Below, in pieces: positions 7,996 through 17,295 of a stretch of DNA of 64,000 nt (position 1 is its first letter; the number at the start of each line of letters is the position of its first letter). The stretch is taken from NCBI GenBank assembly GCA_025463305.1, contig JAOBWK010000056.1, positions 72,312 through 136,311 on the forward strand, in the 5' to 3' direction. The DNA is from Ilumatobacteraceae bacterium (GTDB taxonomy: Bacteria > Actinomycetota > Acidimicrobiia > Acidimicrobiales > Ilumatobacteraceae). Made by a program: the position numbers and the translations under genes. The notes below the pieces were generated by a model. It had not been told where the DNA came from. It worked only from the letters and a program-made list of their open reading frames with translations, and made no database searches.

Positions 7996-9288
7996 ATGAC
8001 GATGCTCCACGCCCCGGCCGACGAAGCCGACGAGGCCACCGCCGCGGCCGCGACCCGACGCCCGCCCGTCCCGCGTCGAGCGCCGCGGGTGCGTCCGGCC
8101 CTTCATCGCCTGATGACGTCCAAGCGCGGCCCGCTCGTGAAGGCCCATCGCTGGCTGTCGTTCCTGCTGATGCTGTGGATCGTGCTCGAGAGCCTCACCG
8201 GCGCCGGCATCGTGTTCGCCGGCGAGATCGACCGGTACGTCAACGCCGACCAGTTCACCTCGACGGCCGGCGACGTCGGCATGCCGGCCGCGATCAAGGC
8301 CGCTCGCGAGTCGCGCCCGAGCGACCTCGTCCGCTTCGTCACGTCGCCGCACAGCGAGGACGGCCACGGCGTGTACTGGGTGTACACCACCGATGCCAAC
8401 GGCGCGTACCACGCCGTCCTCGTCGATCCGGGCACGGGCCACGTCAACGACGCGGATCACCGACCGCCGCTGCTGCTGCGCTGGGCCGAGGAGATCCACG
8501 ACGACCTGAACAGCACCTCGATCTTCGGCATCGACCCGCTCACGATCATCGGCTGGATGGCGGTGATCTGGCTCGTCGTCCTGATCAGCGGCTTCTACCT
8601 CTGGTACTGGCCGGGCATGCGGCGCTGGGCCACGGCACTGCGGGTGCGTCGCCGGCGTGGGAAGTTCACGTTCCACTTCGATCTGCACAAGGTGATCGGG
8701 ATCGTCACCTTGGTGCCGCTCACCGTGATCGTCATCACCGGCATCAACTTCGCGTTCCCCACCCAGGTGCTCGACGTCTGGAAGGTGGCGACGCTCGGCA
8801 GCTACCACGCTGCGGACGCCACGGTCCCGCTCTCGCAGCGCGCGCCCGGCAAGGCGTCGATCACCAGCCAGGTGGCCATCGACGCCGTGCACGCGATCGA
8901 TCCGTCCGTCACGATCGAGCACGTCACCGGGCCCGGCGGCAGCCCTGTGGGCGTCTACACCGTCGAGGCGACGGTCGACGCCTCGTTCTTCGGTGCGCTC
9001 GGCGGCGAACGCACGGTGGAGTTCGATGTCGACCAGTACACGGGCGGCATCGTCTCGATCGAAGATCCCGCCGACAAGGGCTTCGCCAGCCAGACCTACG
9101 ACGACTGGTCGTACCAGGTGCACTTCGGCACCTTCGGTGGCACGACCACGAAGGTGCTCTGGGTCCTCATCGGGCTGAGCCCGCTCGTGCTCGCCATCAC
9201 CGGCACGCGCATGTGGTTCATCCGTCGCGCCAAGCGAATCCGCCGAACAACGACCGCCGGCGCCGCCGGCGAGGGAGAGACATCATGA
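7996..9288 (+). CDS. PepSY-associated TM helix protein (PiuB-like)
   Basis: A 430-aa integral membrane protein of the PepSY_TM / 'iron-regulated membrane protein' family. After a basic N-terminus come TM helices near 'LSFLLMLWIVLESLTGAGIVFAG', 'IIGWMAVIWLVVLISGFYLW', 'VIGIVTLVPLTVIVITGINF' and 'VLWVLIGLSPLVLAITGTRM', with PepSY-like periplasmic segments between them. Conserved His residues (KAHRWLS, DLHK) are typical and may bind heme or metal. Related proteins are linked to siderophore/iron reduction. GAGGGA precedes ATG 7996. It overlaps the following lipoprotein gene by ATGA, so the two form an operon. Confidence 0.82.
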   Translation: MTMLHAPADEADEATAAAATRRPPVPRRAPRVRPALHRLMTSKRGPLVKAHRWLSFLLMLWIVLESLTGAGIVFAGEIDRYVNADQFTSTAGDVGMPAAIKAARESRPSDLVRFVTSPHSEDGHGVYWVYTTDANGAYHAVLVDPGTGHVNDADHRPPLLLRWAEEIHDDLNSTSIFGIDPLTIIGWMAVIWLVVLISGFYLWYWPGMRRWATALRVRRRRGKFTFHFDLHKVIGIVTLVPLTVIVITGINFAFPTQVLDVWKVATLGSYHAADATVPLSQRAPGKASITSQVAIDAVHAIDPSVTIEHVTGPGGSPVGVYTVEATVDASFFGALGGERTVEFDVDQYTGGIVSIEDPADKGFASQTYDDWSYQVHFGTFGGTTTKVLWVLIGLSPLVLAITGTRMWFIRRAKRIRRTTTAGAAGEGETS

Positions 9289-9914
9289 TCACCGACCACA
9301 CCCGCCGGAGCCCGCTCATCGGCCTGCTCGCAGCCGGCTTGCTGGGCACGCTCGCCCTGTCCGGCTGTGGCGAGACGCGCTACATCGTGGTCCAGTCGGC
9401 CAGCGCTGCGGCACCGGCCGCGCCATCGGCTGCGACGCCCACCACCGTGACGGCGACGACAGCACCCGCACCCGCGACGACCGCGACGAGCGGCACGGAC
9501 ACCACCGCCACCATCGATGCTCCGGCCACGACAGCGGTCGCCGCGCCCGCCGTCTCCGGCCCCGCCTCGGCCGCGGACTCGACGGCCATCCAGGCGGCGC
9601 TGCGGGGCGCGCTCGGCCTGCAGACGAAGCCGTTCGCCGAGCGGACCCCGTACCTCGACGCCGGCGCGAGCGATCTCGAGGCCACGTACACCGCGGTCAA
9701 CAAGGTGCTCGAGGGCATCGACGGATCGCTGCGCTTCGGCGCGATCACGACTGATGGCGACACAGCGCTCGCGATCGTCGACGTGATCGTCAGCGGCGCC
9801 GACTTCGCCACCGGTCTGCCGGTGGACCTGGTGCGCGTCGACGGCGCCTGGAAGGTGACCCGGTCCGGCGCCTGCGCGGTGCTGACCCTCGCCAGCCCGT
9901 GCCCCGATCAATGA
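9285..9914 (+). CDS. lipoprotein, translationally coupled to PepSY protein
   Basis: A 209-aa lipoprotein. The signal peptide ends in the lipobox LSGC (about residue 28). A Thr/Ala/Pro-rich linker follows (about 35-105), then a globular C-terminal domain (about 105-209) that resembles low-molecular-weight, NTF2-like immunity or carrier folds only in general shape. Two cysteines near the C-terminus (GACAVLTLASPC) could pair. ATG 9285 overlaps the stop of the PepSY gene and has GAGGGAGA upstream. The partner suggests an envelope role linked to iron or redox, without direct evidence. Confidence 0.7.
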   Translation: MITDHTRRSPLIGLLAAGLLGTLALSGCGETRYIVVQSASAAAPAAPSAATPTTVTATTAPAPATTATSGTDTTATIDAPATTAVAAPAVSGPASAADSTAIQAALRGALGLQTKPFAERTPYLDAGASDLEATYTAVNKVLEGIDGSLRFGAITTDGDTALAIVDVIVSGADFATGLPVDLVRVDGAWKVTRSGACAVLTLASPCPDQ

Positions 9915-9922
9915 GGGCTCGA

Positions 9923-9928
9923 TAACGT
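9923..9928 (+). promoter_or_regulatory. leaderless-type -10 box (TAACGT)
   Basis: TAACGT ends 6 nt before the ATG at 9935 of the SelO gene. No Shine-Dalgarno sequence is present between them. Confidence 0.5.
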
Positions 9929-9934
9929 CGAGTC

Positions 9935-11446
9935 ATGACCGTCGAGACGCAGGCCGTCGCACCCACCGTCGACGGGCGAGCCCTGTTCACGTTCGACAAC
10001 ACGTTCCTCACGAGCCTGCCCGGCCTGTTCCAACCGTGGCAGGCCGAGCACGCGCCGAACCCACAGCTGCTGGTGCTCAACGATGCTCTCGCCGCCGAGC
10101 TCGGCGTCGACCCCGACGCGCTTCGTGCACCATCCGGCGTCGACGTGCTCGTCGGCAACGTCGTGCCCGATGGCGCCACGCCCGTCGCCCAGGCCTACTC
10201 GGGCCATCAGTTCGGCGGCTTCTCGCCCCGCCTCGGCGACGGGCGGGCGCTGCTCCTCGGCGAGGTCGTCGACACGCACGGCCATCGGCGCGACCTGCAC
10301 CTCAAGGGCTCCGGCCGCACGCCGTTCTCGCGCGGTGGCGACGGCAAGGCCGCGGTCGGCCCGATGCTGCGCGAGCACGTCATCGGCGAGGCGATGCACG
10401 CACTCGGCATCCCCACCACCCGCTCGCTGGCAGTCGTCGCCACCGGCGACACGATCCGTCGCGACACGCCGCTGCCCGGCGCCGTGCTCTGCCGCGTGGC
10501 CGCCAGCCACCTGCGCGTCGGCACCTTCCAGTTCGCCGCTGCGCACGGCGACACCGACCTCGTCCGCCGGCTCGCCGACTACGCCGTCGCCCGTCACCAT
10601 CCCCAGGCGGCCGAGGCGGCGAACTCGTACCTCGCCCTGCTCGACAGCGTCGCCGACGTCCAGGCGTCGCTCGTCGCGCAGTGGATGCTCGTCGGCTTCG
10701 TGCACGGCGTGATGAACACCGACAACATGACGATCTCCGGTGAGACCATCGACTACGGGCCATGCGCGTTCATCGACGCCTACGATCCCGCCACGGTCTT
10801 CAGCTCCATCGACCACGGCGGTCGCTACGCCTTCGGCAACCAGCCGGGCATCGCCCGCTGGAACCTGGCCCGGCTCGCCGAGACGCTGCTGCCGCTGATC
10901 GACGACGACTCCGAGGCCGCCATCAGCGCGGCGATGGAGGTCCTCGACCGGTTCCCCGCCACGTTCGAGGTGCACTGGCAGACGGGCCTGCGCACCAAGC
11001 TCGGCCTCACGCACACATCGGACGCATCGGTCGCCGGGGCGCTGATCGGCGAGCTGCTCGAGCTGATGCGCGTCTCGAAGGCCGACTTCACCCAGACCTT
11101 CCGCGGGCTCGCCGCGTCCCTCCGTGGCGACGACACCACGACCGCAGCGTTCACCGACCCGGTGGCGTTCGCGGCCTGGGCGGCGCGCTGGCACGACGCG
11201 CTCGCCGCAGACAGCCGGCCGTTCGAGGCAATCGCGGCCTCGATGGACGCGGTGAACCCCGTGTACATCCCGCGCAACCACCTCGTCGACGCCGCGCTGA
11301 CGGCCGGCAGCGACGGCGACCTCGGCCCGGTGCGCGAGCTGCTCGATGTGCTCGCCGATCCGTTCACCGAGCGCGCCGGGTTCGAGCGCTACGCCGAGCC
11401 GGCCGCTGCCGACGCCGGACCGTTCGTCACGTTCTGCGGTACCTGA
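9935..11446 (+). CDS. selO: protein adenylyltransferase SelO (YdiU family)
   Basis: A 503-aa pseudokinase-fold enzyme that transfers AMP from ATP to protein hydroxyls and is implicated in redox stress responses. Family motifs are clear: '[21 protein letters not shown]', '[20 protein letters not shown]' (nucleotide-binding Lys/Arg), '[23 protein letters not shown]', 'HGVMNTDNM' and 'DYGPCAF' (metal Asp). The C-terminus ends in FCGT, placing a Cys where many family members have a redox-active Cys or selenocysteine. The length agrees with bacterial SelO. The start is fixed by the adjacent -10 box. It is a single gene between the PepSY/lipoprotein pair and the M4 protease. Confidence 0.92.
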   Translation: MTVETQAVAPTVDGRALFTFDNTFLTSLPGLFQPWQAEHAPNPQLLVLNDALAAELGVDPDALRAPSGVDVLVGNVVPDGATPVAQAYSGHQFGGFSPRLGDGRALLLGEVVDTHGHRRDLHLKGSGRTPFSRGGDGKAAVGPMLREHVIGEAMHALGIPTTRSLAVVATGDTIRRDTPLPGAVLCRVAASHLRVGTFQFAAAHGDTDLVRRLADYAVARHHPQAAEAANSYLALLDSVADVQASLVAQWMLVGFVHGVMNTDNMTISGETIDYGPCAFIDAYDPATVFSSIDHGGRYAFGNQPGIARWNLARLAETLLPLIDDDSEAAISAAMEVLDRFPATFEVHWQTGLRTKLGLTHTSDASVAGALIGELLELMRVSKADFTQTFRGLAASLRGDDTTTAAFTDPVAFAAWAARWHDALAADSRPFEAIAASMDAVNPVYIPRNHLVDAALTAGSDGDLGPVRELLDVLADPFTERAGFERYAEPAAADAGPFVTFCGT

Positions 11447-11543
11447 TCAACCCGTCAGCCCGGTCATCCGGCGCGGCACCCATCACCCGCGGATCTCCCT
11501 GGATCGGCCCGGCGGCGCCCGGAACGACATCGCGGTCCTCTGA

Positions 11544-11549
11544 TACCGT
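11544..11549 (+). promoter_or_regulatory. leaderless-type -10 box (TACCGT)
   Basis: TACCGT ends 6 nt before the GTG at 11556. It supports a leaderless GTG start for the M4 protease gene. Confidence 0.5.
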
Positions 11550-11555
11550 CACGGG

Positions 11556-14500
11556 GTGAGACGCTGGCGCACCGCGTTGCTCGGGGGCACCGCTGCGCTC
11601 GCATCCGGCCTGGTCAGCGGCAATGCGCCCAGCTCCCAGGCCGTTGCCGCGAGCCCGGATGTGCTCATCGGCGCCCGCCCGGCCGTGGTGTCGCTGGCCT
11701 CGCACCTGCTCGCCGCCACGGACCACGCAGCCCACTTCGCCGTGCGCACGAGCACCGGCGACGTCACCTTCATCGGCTCCACGGCACGTCATCCGCTGCA
11801 GGCCGCGAGCGACGACGACGCCAGCTCGACCGACGCGGCACGCCGGTTCGTCGACGCCTACGGCTCGATGTTCGGCGTCGACGCGCCCGCCACCGACCTC
11901 ACCCAGACCACCGTCGACGACGGCGCCGCCGGCGATTCGGTCCGGTTCCAGCAGCAGCTCGACGGTGTGCCCGTGCTCGCCGGGCAGGTGGCCGTGCAGG
12001 TCGACGCCGCCGGCGCCGTCGTCTCCACCACCGGCGAGGCCTCGCCCCAGCTCGACATCGCCACGACCACCGCCGTGGCGCCGGACGACGCGTCGGCGAC
12101 GGCGTTGCGCGCGATCGCAAAGGCCGAGGGCGTGGATCCGTCGACGCTGACGGTCAGCACACCGCAGCGGTGGATCTACGACCCGACACTGCTCGGCGCC
12201 CCCGACACCTCCGGACCGCGCGTGGTGTGGCGGATGGATGTGAGCGACGCGCTCGGCAGCATCGATCACCTCGTGCTGGTCGATGCGACCGACGGCACGA
12301 TCGCCCTCCAGTTCAGCCAGCAGGAGGCGGCGTTGAACCGCACGGTCTGCAACGACCTCGACGTCCCCGGGGCCAGCGAAGCATGCACCAGCCCGGTCCG
12401 CACCGAGGGCAGCCCCCCGTCCGGCTCCACGGACGTCGACAACGCTTACACGAACGCCGGGATCGTCTACGACTTCTACCTGAGCTCCTTCGGCCGGGAC
12501 AGCATCGACGGCCATGGTCTGCCGATCAAGTCCACCGTCGGGTACTGCCCGCCGGCGAACGCGGGGAGCTGCCCCTACAAGAACGCCTACTGGAACGGCG
12601 ATCAGATGGTCTATGGCGCTGGCTACGCGAGCGCCGTCGACGTGGTGGGGCACGAGCTGACCCACGGCGTGACGCAGTACTCGTCGGGGCTCTTCTACTA
12701 CGCCGACACCGGGGCCATCAACGAATCGATGTCCGATGTGGTGGGCGAGCTGATCGACGCCAACACACACGGCCAGACTGCCGCCACCGACGACTGGCTG
12801 ATCGGCGAAGACCTGCCCGGAGGCGCCATCCGGAGCATGAAGAACCCAACCGCGTTCGGCGACCCCGACCGGATGACCAGCACGCTGTTCCAGGGCACCA
12901 GCAGCGACAACTACGGCGTGCACACCAACAGCGGCGTCGACAACAAGGCCGCCTACCTGATCGCCGCCGGGACCGCCGGGTTGCCGGGTGGCACGTTCAA
13001 CGGCCAGACCATCACCGGGCTCGGCGACGCCAAGACCGCGCAGATCTACGACGCCGCGAACACCCAGCTGCTCACGCCCGGCTCCGACTACCTCGACCTG
13101 TTCAGCGTCCTCCCCCAGGCGTGCACCAACCTGATCGCCGCGGCCGTCACCACCACCGACGACTGCGCGCAGGTCACCAAGGCCGTCACCGCCACGGAGA
13201 TGAACCAGCGGGCCACCAAGGCGGGGGCACACCTGACCGCACCGGTGTGCGACAGTGGCACCCAGACCGCGCTGTTCGGCGACGACATGGAGACGGCCAA
13301 CGCCAACTGGTCGACGGGCAGGGTCGGCGGCGGTGCCACCTGGTCGCGCACCAGCACCTCCTCGCAGAGCGGCACGATGTCGTACCACGTCGCCGACACA
13401 GCGGGAGACGACGTCGGGCCCGGCAGCTCCACGCTGACTCAGGTGGCACCCGTCGCCCTGCCCGTCGGCATCGGCGCGTACCTGCGCTTCGACCAGTCGT
13501 TCTCGACCGAGTCGAGCGCGCCGGTCGCGTACGACGGCGGCGTCGTCGAGTACACCACCGACGGCACCAACTGGAGCGACATCGGCACGCTCCCCACGGT
13601 CAACGGCTACAACGCCACGATCGCCACGCAGTACGCCAACCCGCTCGCCGGCCGCCACGTCTTCGGCATCGAGAGCCCGAACTACGAGACCACGCGCGTC
13701 GACCTCAGCTCGCTCGCCGGCCAGAGCGTGCGCTTCCGCTCCGTGTTCGGGGTCGACAACTCCGGTGAGTCGGAGCCGGGTTGGTTCATCGACGACGTCT
13801 CGATCTACGGCTGCGGGTCCGCACCGGCGGCGCCGACCGGGGTGGCGGCCGACCCGATCGTCGGCGGCGCCGTGGTCTCGTGGACCGCTCCGTCCTCCGG
13901 CGCCGGATCCGGTGCGGCCGGCTACACCGTCGTGCCGTTCGCGAACGGGGTCGCCCAGGCCGCGGTGACGGTGGGGAACGTCGCGTCGTTCACGTTCACC
14001 GGGCTCACGCCGAACACGCCGTACACGTTCACGGTCACCGCGTCGAACGCGATCGGCAGCGGCCCCGCATCGGCACCGTCCGCGCCGATCTCACCGATCG
14101 CCGGGCTCGTGTCGTTGGTGCCGGTCCGGCTGATGGACACCCGTGCCGAGCACACCACCGTCGACGGCCAGTTCAACGGCATCGGGCTGCGCGACGCCGG
14201 CTCGGTCACCGCCCTCACCGTCGCCGGGCGGGGCGGGATCGCCGCCGATGCGGCCGCCGTGGTCCTCAACGTCACCGTCACCGAGGCCCAGGCGGCCGGC
14301 TACGTGACGGTGTACCCGTGCGGCAGCGCCCCACCCACGGCGTCGAGCGTGAACTACGTCGCCGGCTCCACGATCCCGAACGCCGTCGTCGTCAAGATCG
14401 GCAACGGCGGGCAGGTGTGCTTCTACACCCAGTCGCCGGTGCAGCTGGTGGTCGACGCCAACGGCTCGCTCGCCGCGGGATCGAGCCTGTCGACGCTGGT

Positions 14501-15242
14501 GCCCGGCCGGTTGTTCGACAGCCGTCCCGGTCAGCCAACCGCCGACGGCCAGGCGAGCGGAGGTGGCCAGCGGGCGGCGGGCTCCGTCACCCAGATCCAG
14601 GTCACCGGGCGCGCGGGCGTCCCGGCCGATGCCACGGCCGCGGCCCTGAACGTCACCGTCACCGACGCGACCGCGCCGGGGTACATCACGGTGTATCCGT
14701 GCGGGAGCGACGCGCCCGTCGCGTCCAACCTCAACTACGGAACCGGCACCACCATCGCCAACGCGGCGGTCACCAAGATCGGCACCGGCGGCATGATCTG
14801 CGTGCTGACCCAATTCCCCATCCAGCTCGTCGTCGACGTCGACGGCTACGCCTCGACGGGCTCGAACCTCGTCACCCTGCTGCCGGCACGACTGCTCGAG
14901 AGCCGGTCGGGGAACACGACGGTCGACGGGTTGTCGAACGGCATCGGTCGCCGCGATGCCGGCTCGGTCACGGTGGTACAGGTCGCCGGGCGGGCCACGA
15001 TCCCGTCGAGCGCCACGGCAGCCGTGCTCAACATCACCGTCACCGAGTCGGCCGAGCCCGGCTTCGCCACCGTGTATCCGTGTGGGGGCGCGGTGCCGAC
15101 GGCGTCGAACCTCAACTACGGCACGGGCACCACCATCGCCAACGCGATGATCGCCCGCCTCGCCGCGGACGGCACCGTGTGCATCTACACCCAATCGGCC
15201 ACGCAGTTGGTGGCCGACGTGAACGGCTACTTCTCCAGCTGA
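11556..15242 (+). CDS. secreted M4 (thermolysin-like) metalloprotease with FnIII and DTR repeats
   Basis: A 1228-aa exported protease. In order it has a signal peptide, an FTP/PepSY-type propeptide (about 75-250), and an M4 catalytic domain with HELTH (about 365), downstream zinc ligand Glu in GAINESMSD (about 387) and the catalytic His region 'YGVHTNSGVDNKAAYL' (about 454). A beta-sandwich domain (about 565-755), a fibronectin type III domain (about 755-845, 'LTPNTPYTFTVTASN') and three C-terminal repeats (LMDTR, LFDSR, LLESR) follow. All M4 catalytic residues are present, so it is probably active and self-processing. GTG 11556 looks leaderless. The same C-terminal repeats occur in the M15 peptidase. 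Confidence 0.9.
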   Translation: MRRWRTALLGGTAALASGLVSGNAPSSQAVAASPDVLIGARPAVVSLASHLLAATDHAAHFAVRTSTGDVTFIGSTARHPLQAASDDDASSTDAARRFVDAYGSMFGVDAPATDLTQTTVDDGAAGDSVRFQQQLDGVPVLAGQVAVQVDAAGAVVSTTGEASPQLDIATTTAVAPDDASATALRAIAKAEGVDPSTLTVSTPQRWIYDPTLLGAPDTSGPRVVWRMDVSDALGSIDHLVLVDATDGTIALQFSQQEAALNRTVCNDLDVPGASEACTSPVRTEGSPPSGSTDVDNAYTNAGIVYDFYLSSFGRDSIDGHGLPIKSTVGYCPPANAGSCPYKNAYWNGDQMVYGAGYASAVDVVGHELTHGVTQYSSGLFYYADTGAINESMSDVVGELIDANTHGQTAATDDWLIGEDLPGGAIRSMKNPTAFGDPDRMTSTLFQGTSSDNYGVHTNSGVDNKAAYLIAAGTAGLPGGTFNGQTITGLGDAKTAQIYDAANTQLLTPGSDYLDLFSVLPQACTNLIAAAVTTTDDCAQVTKAVTATEMNQRATKAGAHLTAPVCDSGTQTALFGDDMETANANWSTGRVGGGATWSRTSTSSQSGTMSYHVADTAGDDVGPGSSTLTQVAPVALPVGIGAYLRFDQSFSTESSAPVAYDGGVVEYTTDGTNWSDIGTLPTVNGYNATIATQYANPLAGRHVFGIESPNYETTRVDLSSLAGQSVRFRSVFGVDNSGESEPGWFIDDVSIYGCGSAPAAPTGVAADPIVGGAVVSWTAPSSGAGSGAAGYTVVPFANGVAQAAVTVGNVASFTFTGLTPNTPYTFTVTASNAIGSGPASAPSAPISPIAGLVSLVPVRLMDTRAEHTTVDGQFNGIGLRDAGSVTALTVAGRGGIAADAAAVVLNVTVTEAQAAGYVTVYPCGSAPPTASSVNYVAGSTIPNAVVVKIGNGGQVCFYTQSPVQLVVDANGSLAAGSSLSTLVPGRLFDSRPGQPTADGQASGGGQRAAGSVTQIQVTGRAGVPADATAAALNVTVTDATAPGYITVYPCGSDAPVASNLNYGTGTTIANAAVTKIGTGGMICVLTQFPIQLVVDVDGYASTGSNLVTLLPARLLESRSGNTTVDGLSNGIGRRDAGSVTVVQVAGRATIPSSATAAVLNITVTESAEPGFATVYPCGGAVPTASNLNYGTGTTIANAMIARLAADGTVCIYTQSATQLVADVNGYFSS

Positions 15243-15285
15243 CCCAACTCGCCCACGGGCGGGTGCGCGCCGGTTGGCGTCAGCT
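15237..15285. terminator. bidirectional terminator hairpin
   Basis: AGCTGAC-CCAAC pairs with GTTGG-C-GTCAGCT across 15237-15285, with one bulged base and an inner GCCC-AC-GGGC hairpin. It covers the stop codons of the convergent M4 protease and DinB-like genes. Confidence 0.55.
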
Positions 15286-15873
15286 CGTCATCCCGCCGAG
15301 GCCGACGAGGCCGCGGGACAGCTCGATCTCACCCATGTGGCGCAGACCGTGCTGGTACAGCCAGCACTCGGTGCAGTCGAGCACGGTGAGCCCGACATCG
15401 CCGGCCACGCGGGCGCTGAACGTGCTCGCGATCTGCGGCGGGAACGGACGCTGGATCACCACCCGGTCCAGCTCGGCCGGGGTGAGGCCATCGAGCCAGG
15501 CCTCGGTGCGGGCGAACACCTCGCGCATGTAGGCGATGAACTCGTCGTAGTCGCCGATGCGCTGGTGGATCATCTCGTCGACGGTCTTGTGCTTGCCGTG
15601 GTCCGGGATGGTCATCTGGATCCGCTCGATCCACTCGTCGTTCCAGATCGGCGGTGTCGAGGTGATCAGGAAGAACGAGGCATCCATCATGTTGACGATG
15701 TGGAACAGCGAGAACGCGATGGGCAGCACGCCCTCACGCTCGAAGTGGTTCACCTGGTCCAGGTCCATCGTCGCCACGGCGTCCTCGTAGAGCGAGTGCA
15801 GCGCCTTCATCCGACGGGTCAGCGAGTCCAGCGTCAACGCGTTCGCCGTGATGGGTGTTTCGAGAGTGCTCAT
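15280..15873 (-). CDS. DinB-like four-helix protein
   Basis: A 197-aa soluble helical protein resembling the DinB/YfiT putative metalloenzyme superfamily. Histidines that could supply the usual three-His metal site are in 'LFHIVNMMDASF' and 'YQHGLRHMGEIE'. The DinB family includes thiol transferases, but its substrates here are unknown. The start is supported by TACCGT at 15882-15887 on this strand, 8 nt upstream of the ATG. It is convergent with the M4 protease and divergent from the flippase-like membrane protein. Other four-helix families such as DUF664 are alternatives. Confidence 0.65.
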   Translation of the reverse strand: MSTLETPITANALTLDSLTRRMKALHSLYEDAVATMDLDQVNHFEREGVLPIAFSLFHIVNMMDASFFLITSTPPIWNDEWIERIQMTIPDHGKHKTVDEMIHQRIGDYDEFIAYMREVFARTEAWLDGLTPAELDRVVIQRPFPPQIASTFSARVAGDVGLTVLDCTECWLYQHGLRHMGEIELSRGLVGLGGMTS

Positions 15874-16035
15874 CGCAGATCACGGTAACACCGCCCGGAC
15901 GTGACGCACGTCTCACCCACGAATCCTCCCCGATCGGAATGACTGGCGATTGTTCGAGTGTTGAACCATCTCGTGTCGACCTGTGATGCCGAGCCAACGG
16001 AACGCACCACGGGGCAGCCGTGCACCCGCCGGCCG

Positions 16036-17253
16036 ATGTCGCGCACCAGCTCCGGGGTCGCCCTGGTCCCGATCGCCCAGCTGGTCCGCGCCGGGGAACG
16101 GGGCACCGGGCGACCCGAGGCCATCGTTCCGTCGCACCCGAGCGTTCCGCCGGGGCCGATCGCTCCGCCGGTGCCGGCCGTCGAGGCCATCGTCGCCCCA
16201 CCGCGACCGCTCCACCGGCGCCGTCACCGCGTTCGACTGATCATCACCACCCTCGTCACCGCGGCGATCGTCATCGCCGCCGCGCATCAGGTGTGGCCGG
16301 TGCTGATGGGCCACGACGGCCTCGGTCACGTGCGGGTGATCTGGCTCGTCCCCGCCGTCGCGTTCGCGGCGATCTCGATGCTCGCCGCGGCGTTGCTCCA
16401 GCAGCGCGTGCTGCGCGCCGCCGGCCTCAGCGTGCCGCTCTCCTCGATGACGGCCATCACGATCGCCGGCAACGCCGTGTCGGTCACCCTGCCGCTGGCG
16501 GGGAGCACGGCCGGCACGGCGTTCACGTACCACCAGCTCAAGCAGCACGGCGCCGACCTGCCGGCCGCCGGCTGGACGCTCGCGATGTCGGGCATCGTCT
16601 CGACGTCGGTACTCGCGCTCGTGCTCGGGATCGGGGCGACGGCGGCCGGCGACACCACCACCTCGATCCTCGGTGCGGTCACCATCGTCGCCGGCGTGCT
16701 GCCGATGGTGGCCCTCGTCGCCTCGTTCCGCTGGCCACGGGTGCGCGCCGTGCTCGAACGGACCACCCACCGGCTCCTCGGGCGCCTCCAGCGGATCACC
16801 CGCCGCGGCAACCCCGTCGATCCCGAGGGCATCTCGGCCACCTTCGACCGCGTCGCGTCGTTCCGCCTCGGCCGGCGCGATGCGGCGTCATCCGCGCTGA
16901 TGTCGCTGGTCAACTGGACCACCGACATGGCCTGCCTGGCCGCCTGCATCCGCGCGATCGGCGCGCCGGTGCCGTGGGCCCAGCTCGCCGTCGTTTACGC
17001 CGCCGCGCTCGGCGCGGCATCGCTCAGCTTCACGCCCGCCGGGATCGGCATCGTCGAAGGAGCGCTGGCCCTCGCCCTGATCCGCACCGGCACGCCCACC
17101 GACCTCGCCGTCGTCGCGGCGCTGATGTACCGGGCGATCAGCTGCTGGCTGGTGCTCGCGATCGGCTGGGTGACCTACGCCGTGATGCACAGCCCGGGCG
17201 AGGCGACGGCCGCGCTGCACCGCCACCGCCCGCTGCGCGCGGGTCCGGCCTGA
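16036..17253 (+). CDS. lysylphosphatidylglycerol synthase TM-domain (UPF0104-like) membrane protein
   Basis: About 405 aa. A Pro-rich cytoplasmic N-terminus and an Arg cluster (LHRRRHRVRL) lead into 7-8 hydrophobic helices of the LPG_synthase_TM family (flippase-like). Typical motifs are 'SVTLPLAGSTAGTAFTYHQL' and 'SFTPAGIGIVEGAL'. There is no C-terminal synthase domain, so it is the flippase-type membrane part only, perhaps moving lipids or polyprenyl-linked sugars. The start is uncertain: the open frame begins at GTG 15958, and ATG 16036 is a compromise because the first 26 residues look unlike coding sequence. No strong ribosome-binding site was seen for either. Confidence 0.72.
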   Translation: MSRTSSGVALVPIAQLVRAGERGTGRPEAIVPSHPSVPPGPIAPPVPAVEAIVAPPRPLHRRRHRVRLIITTLVTAAIVIAAAHQVWPVLMGHDGLGHVRVIWLVPAVAFAAISMLAAALLQQRVLRAAGLSVPLSSMTAITIAGNAVSVTLPLAGSTAGTAFTYHQLKQHGADLPAAGWTLAMSGIVSTSVLALVLGIGATAAGDTTTSILGAVTIVAGVLPMVALVASFRWPRVRAVLERTTHRLLGRLQRITRRGNPVDPEGISATFDRVASFRLGRRDAASSALMSLVNWTTDMACLAACIRAIGAPVPWAQLAVVYAAALGAASLSFTPAGIGIVEGALALALIRTGTPTDLAVVAALMYRAISCWLVLAIGWVTYAVMHSPGEATAALHRHRPLRAGPA

Positions 17254-17295
17254 CACTCCCTGATCGGGCCGGGACCTGGTCGGGCCGGCTCTGGC

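Noticed and set aside
11427..13658. 743-aa minus-strand open frame
   Set aside because: Antisense to the M4 protease, whose catalytic motifs are intact on the plus strand.
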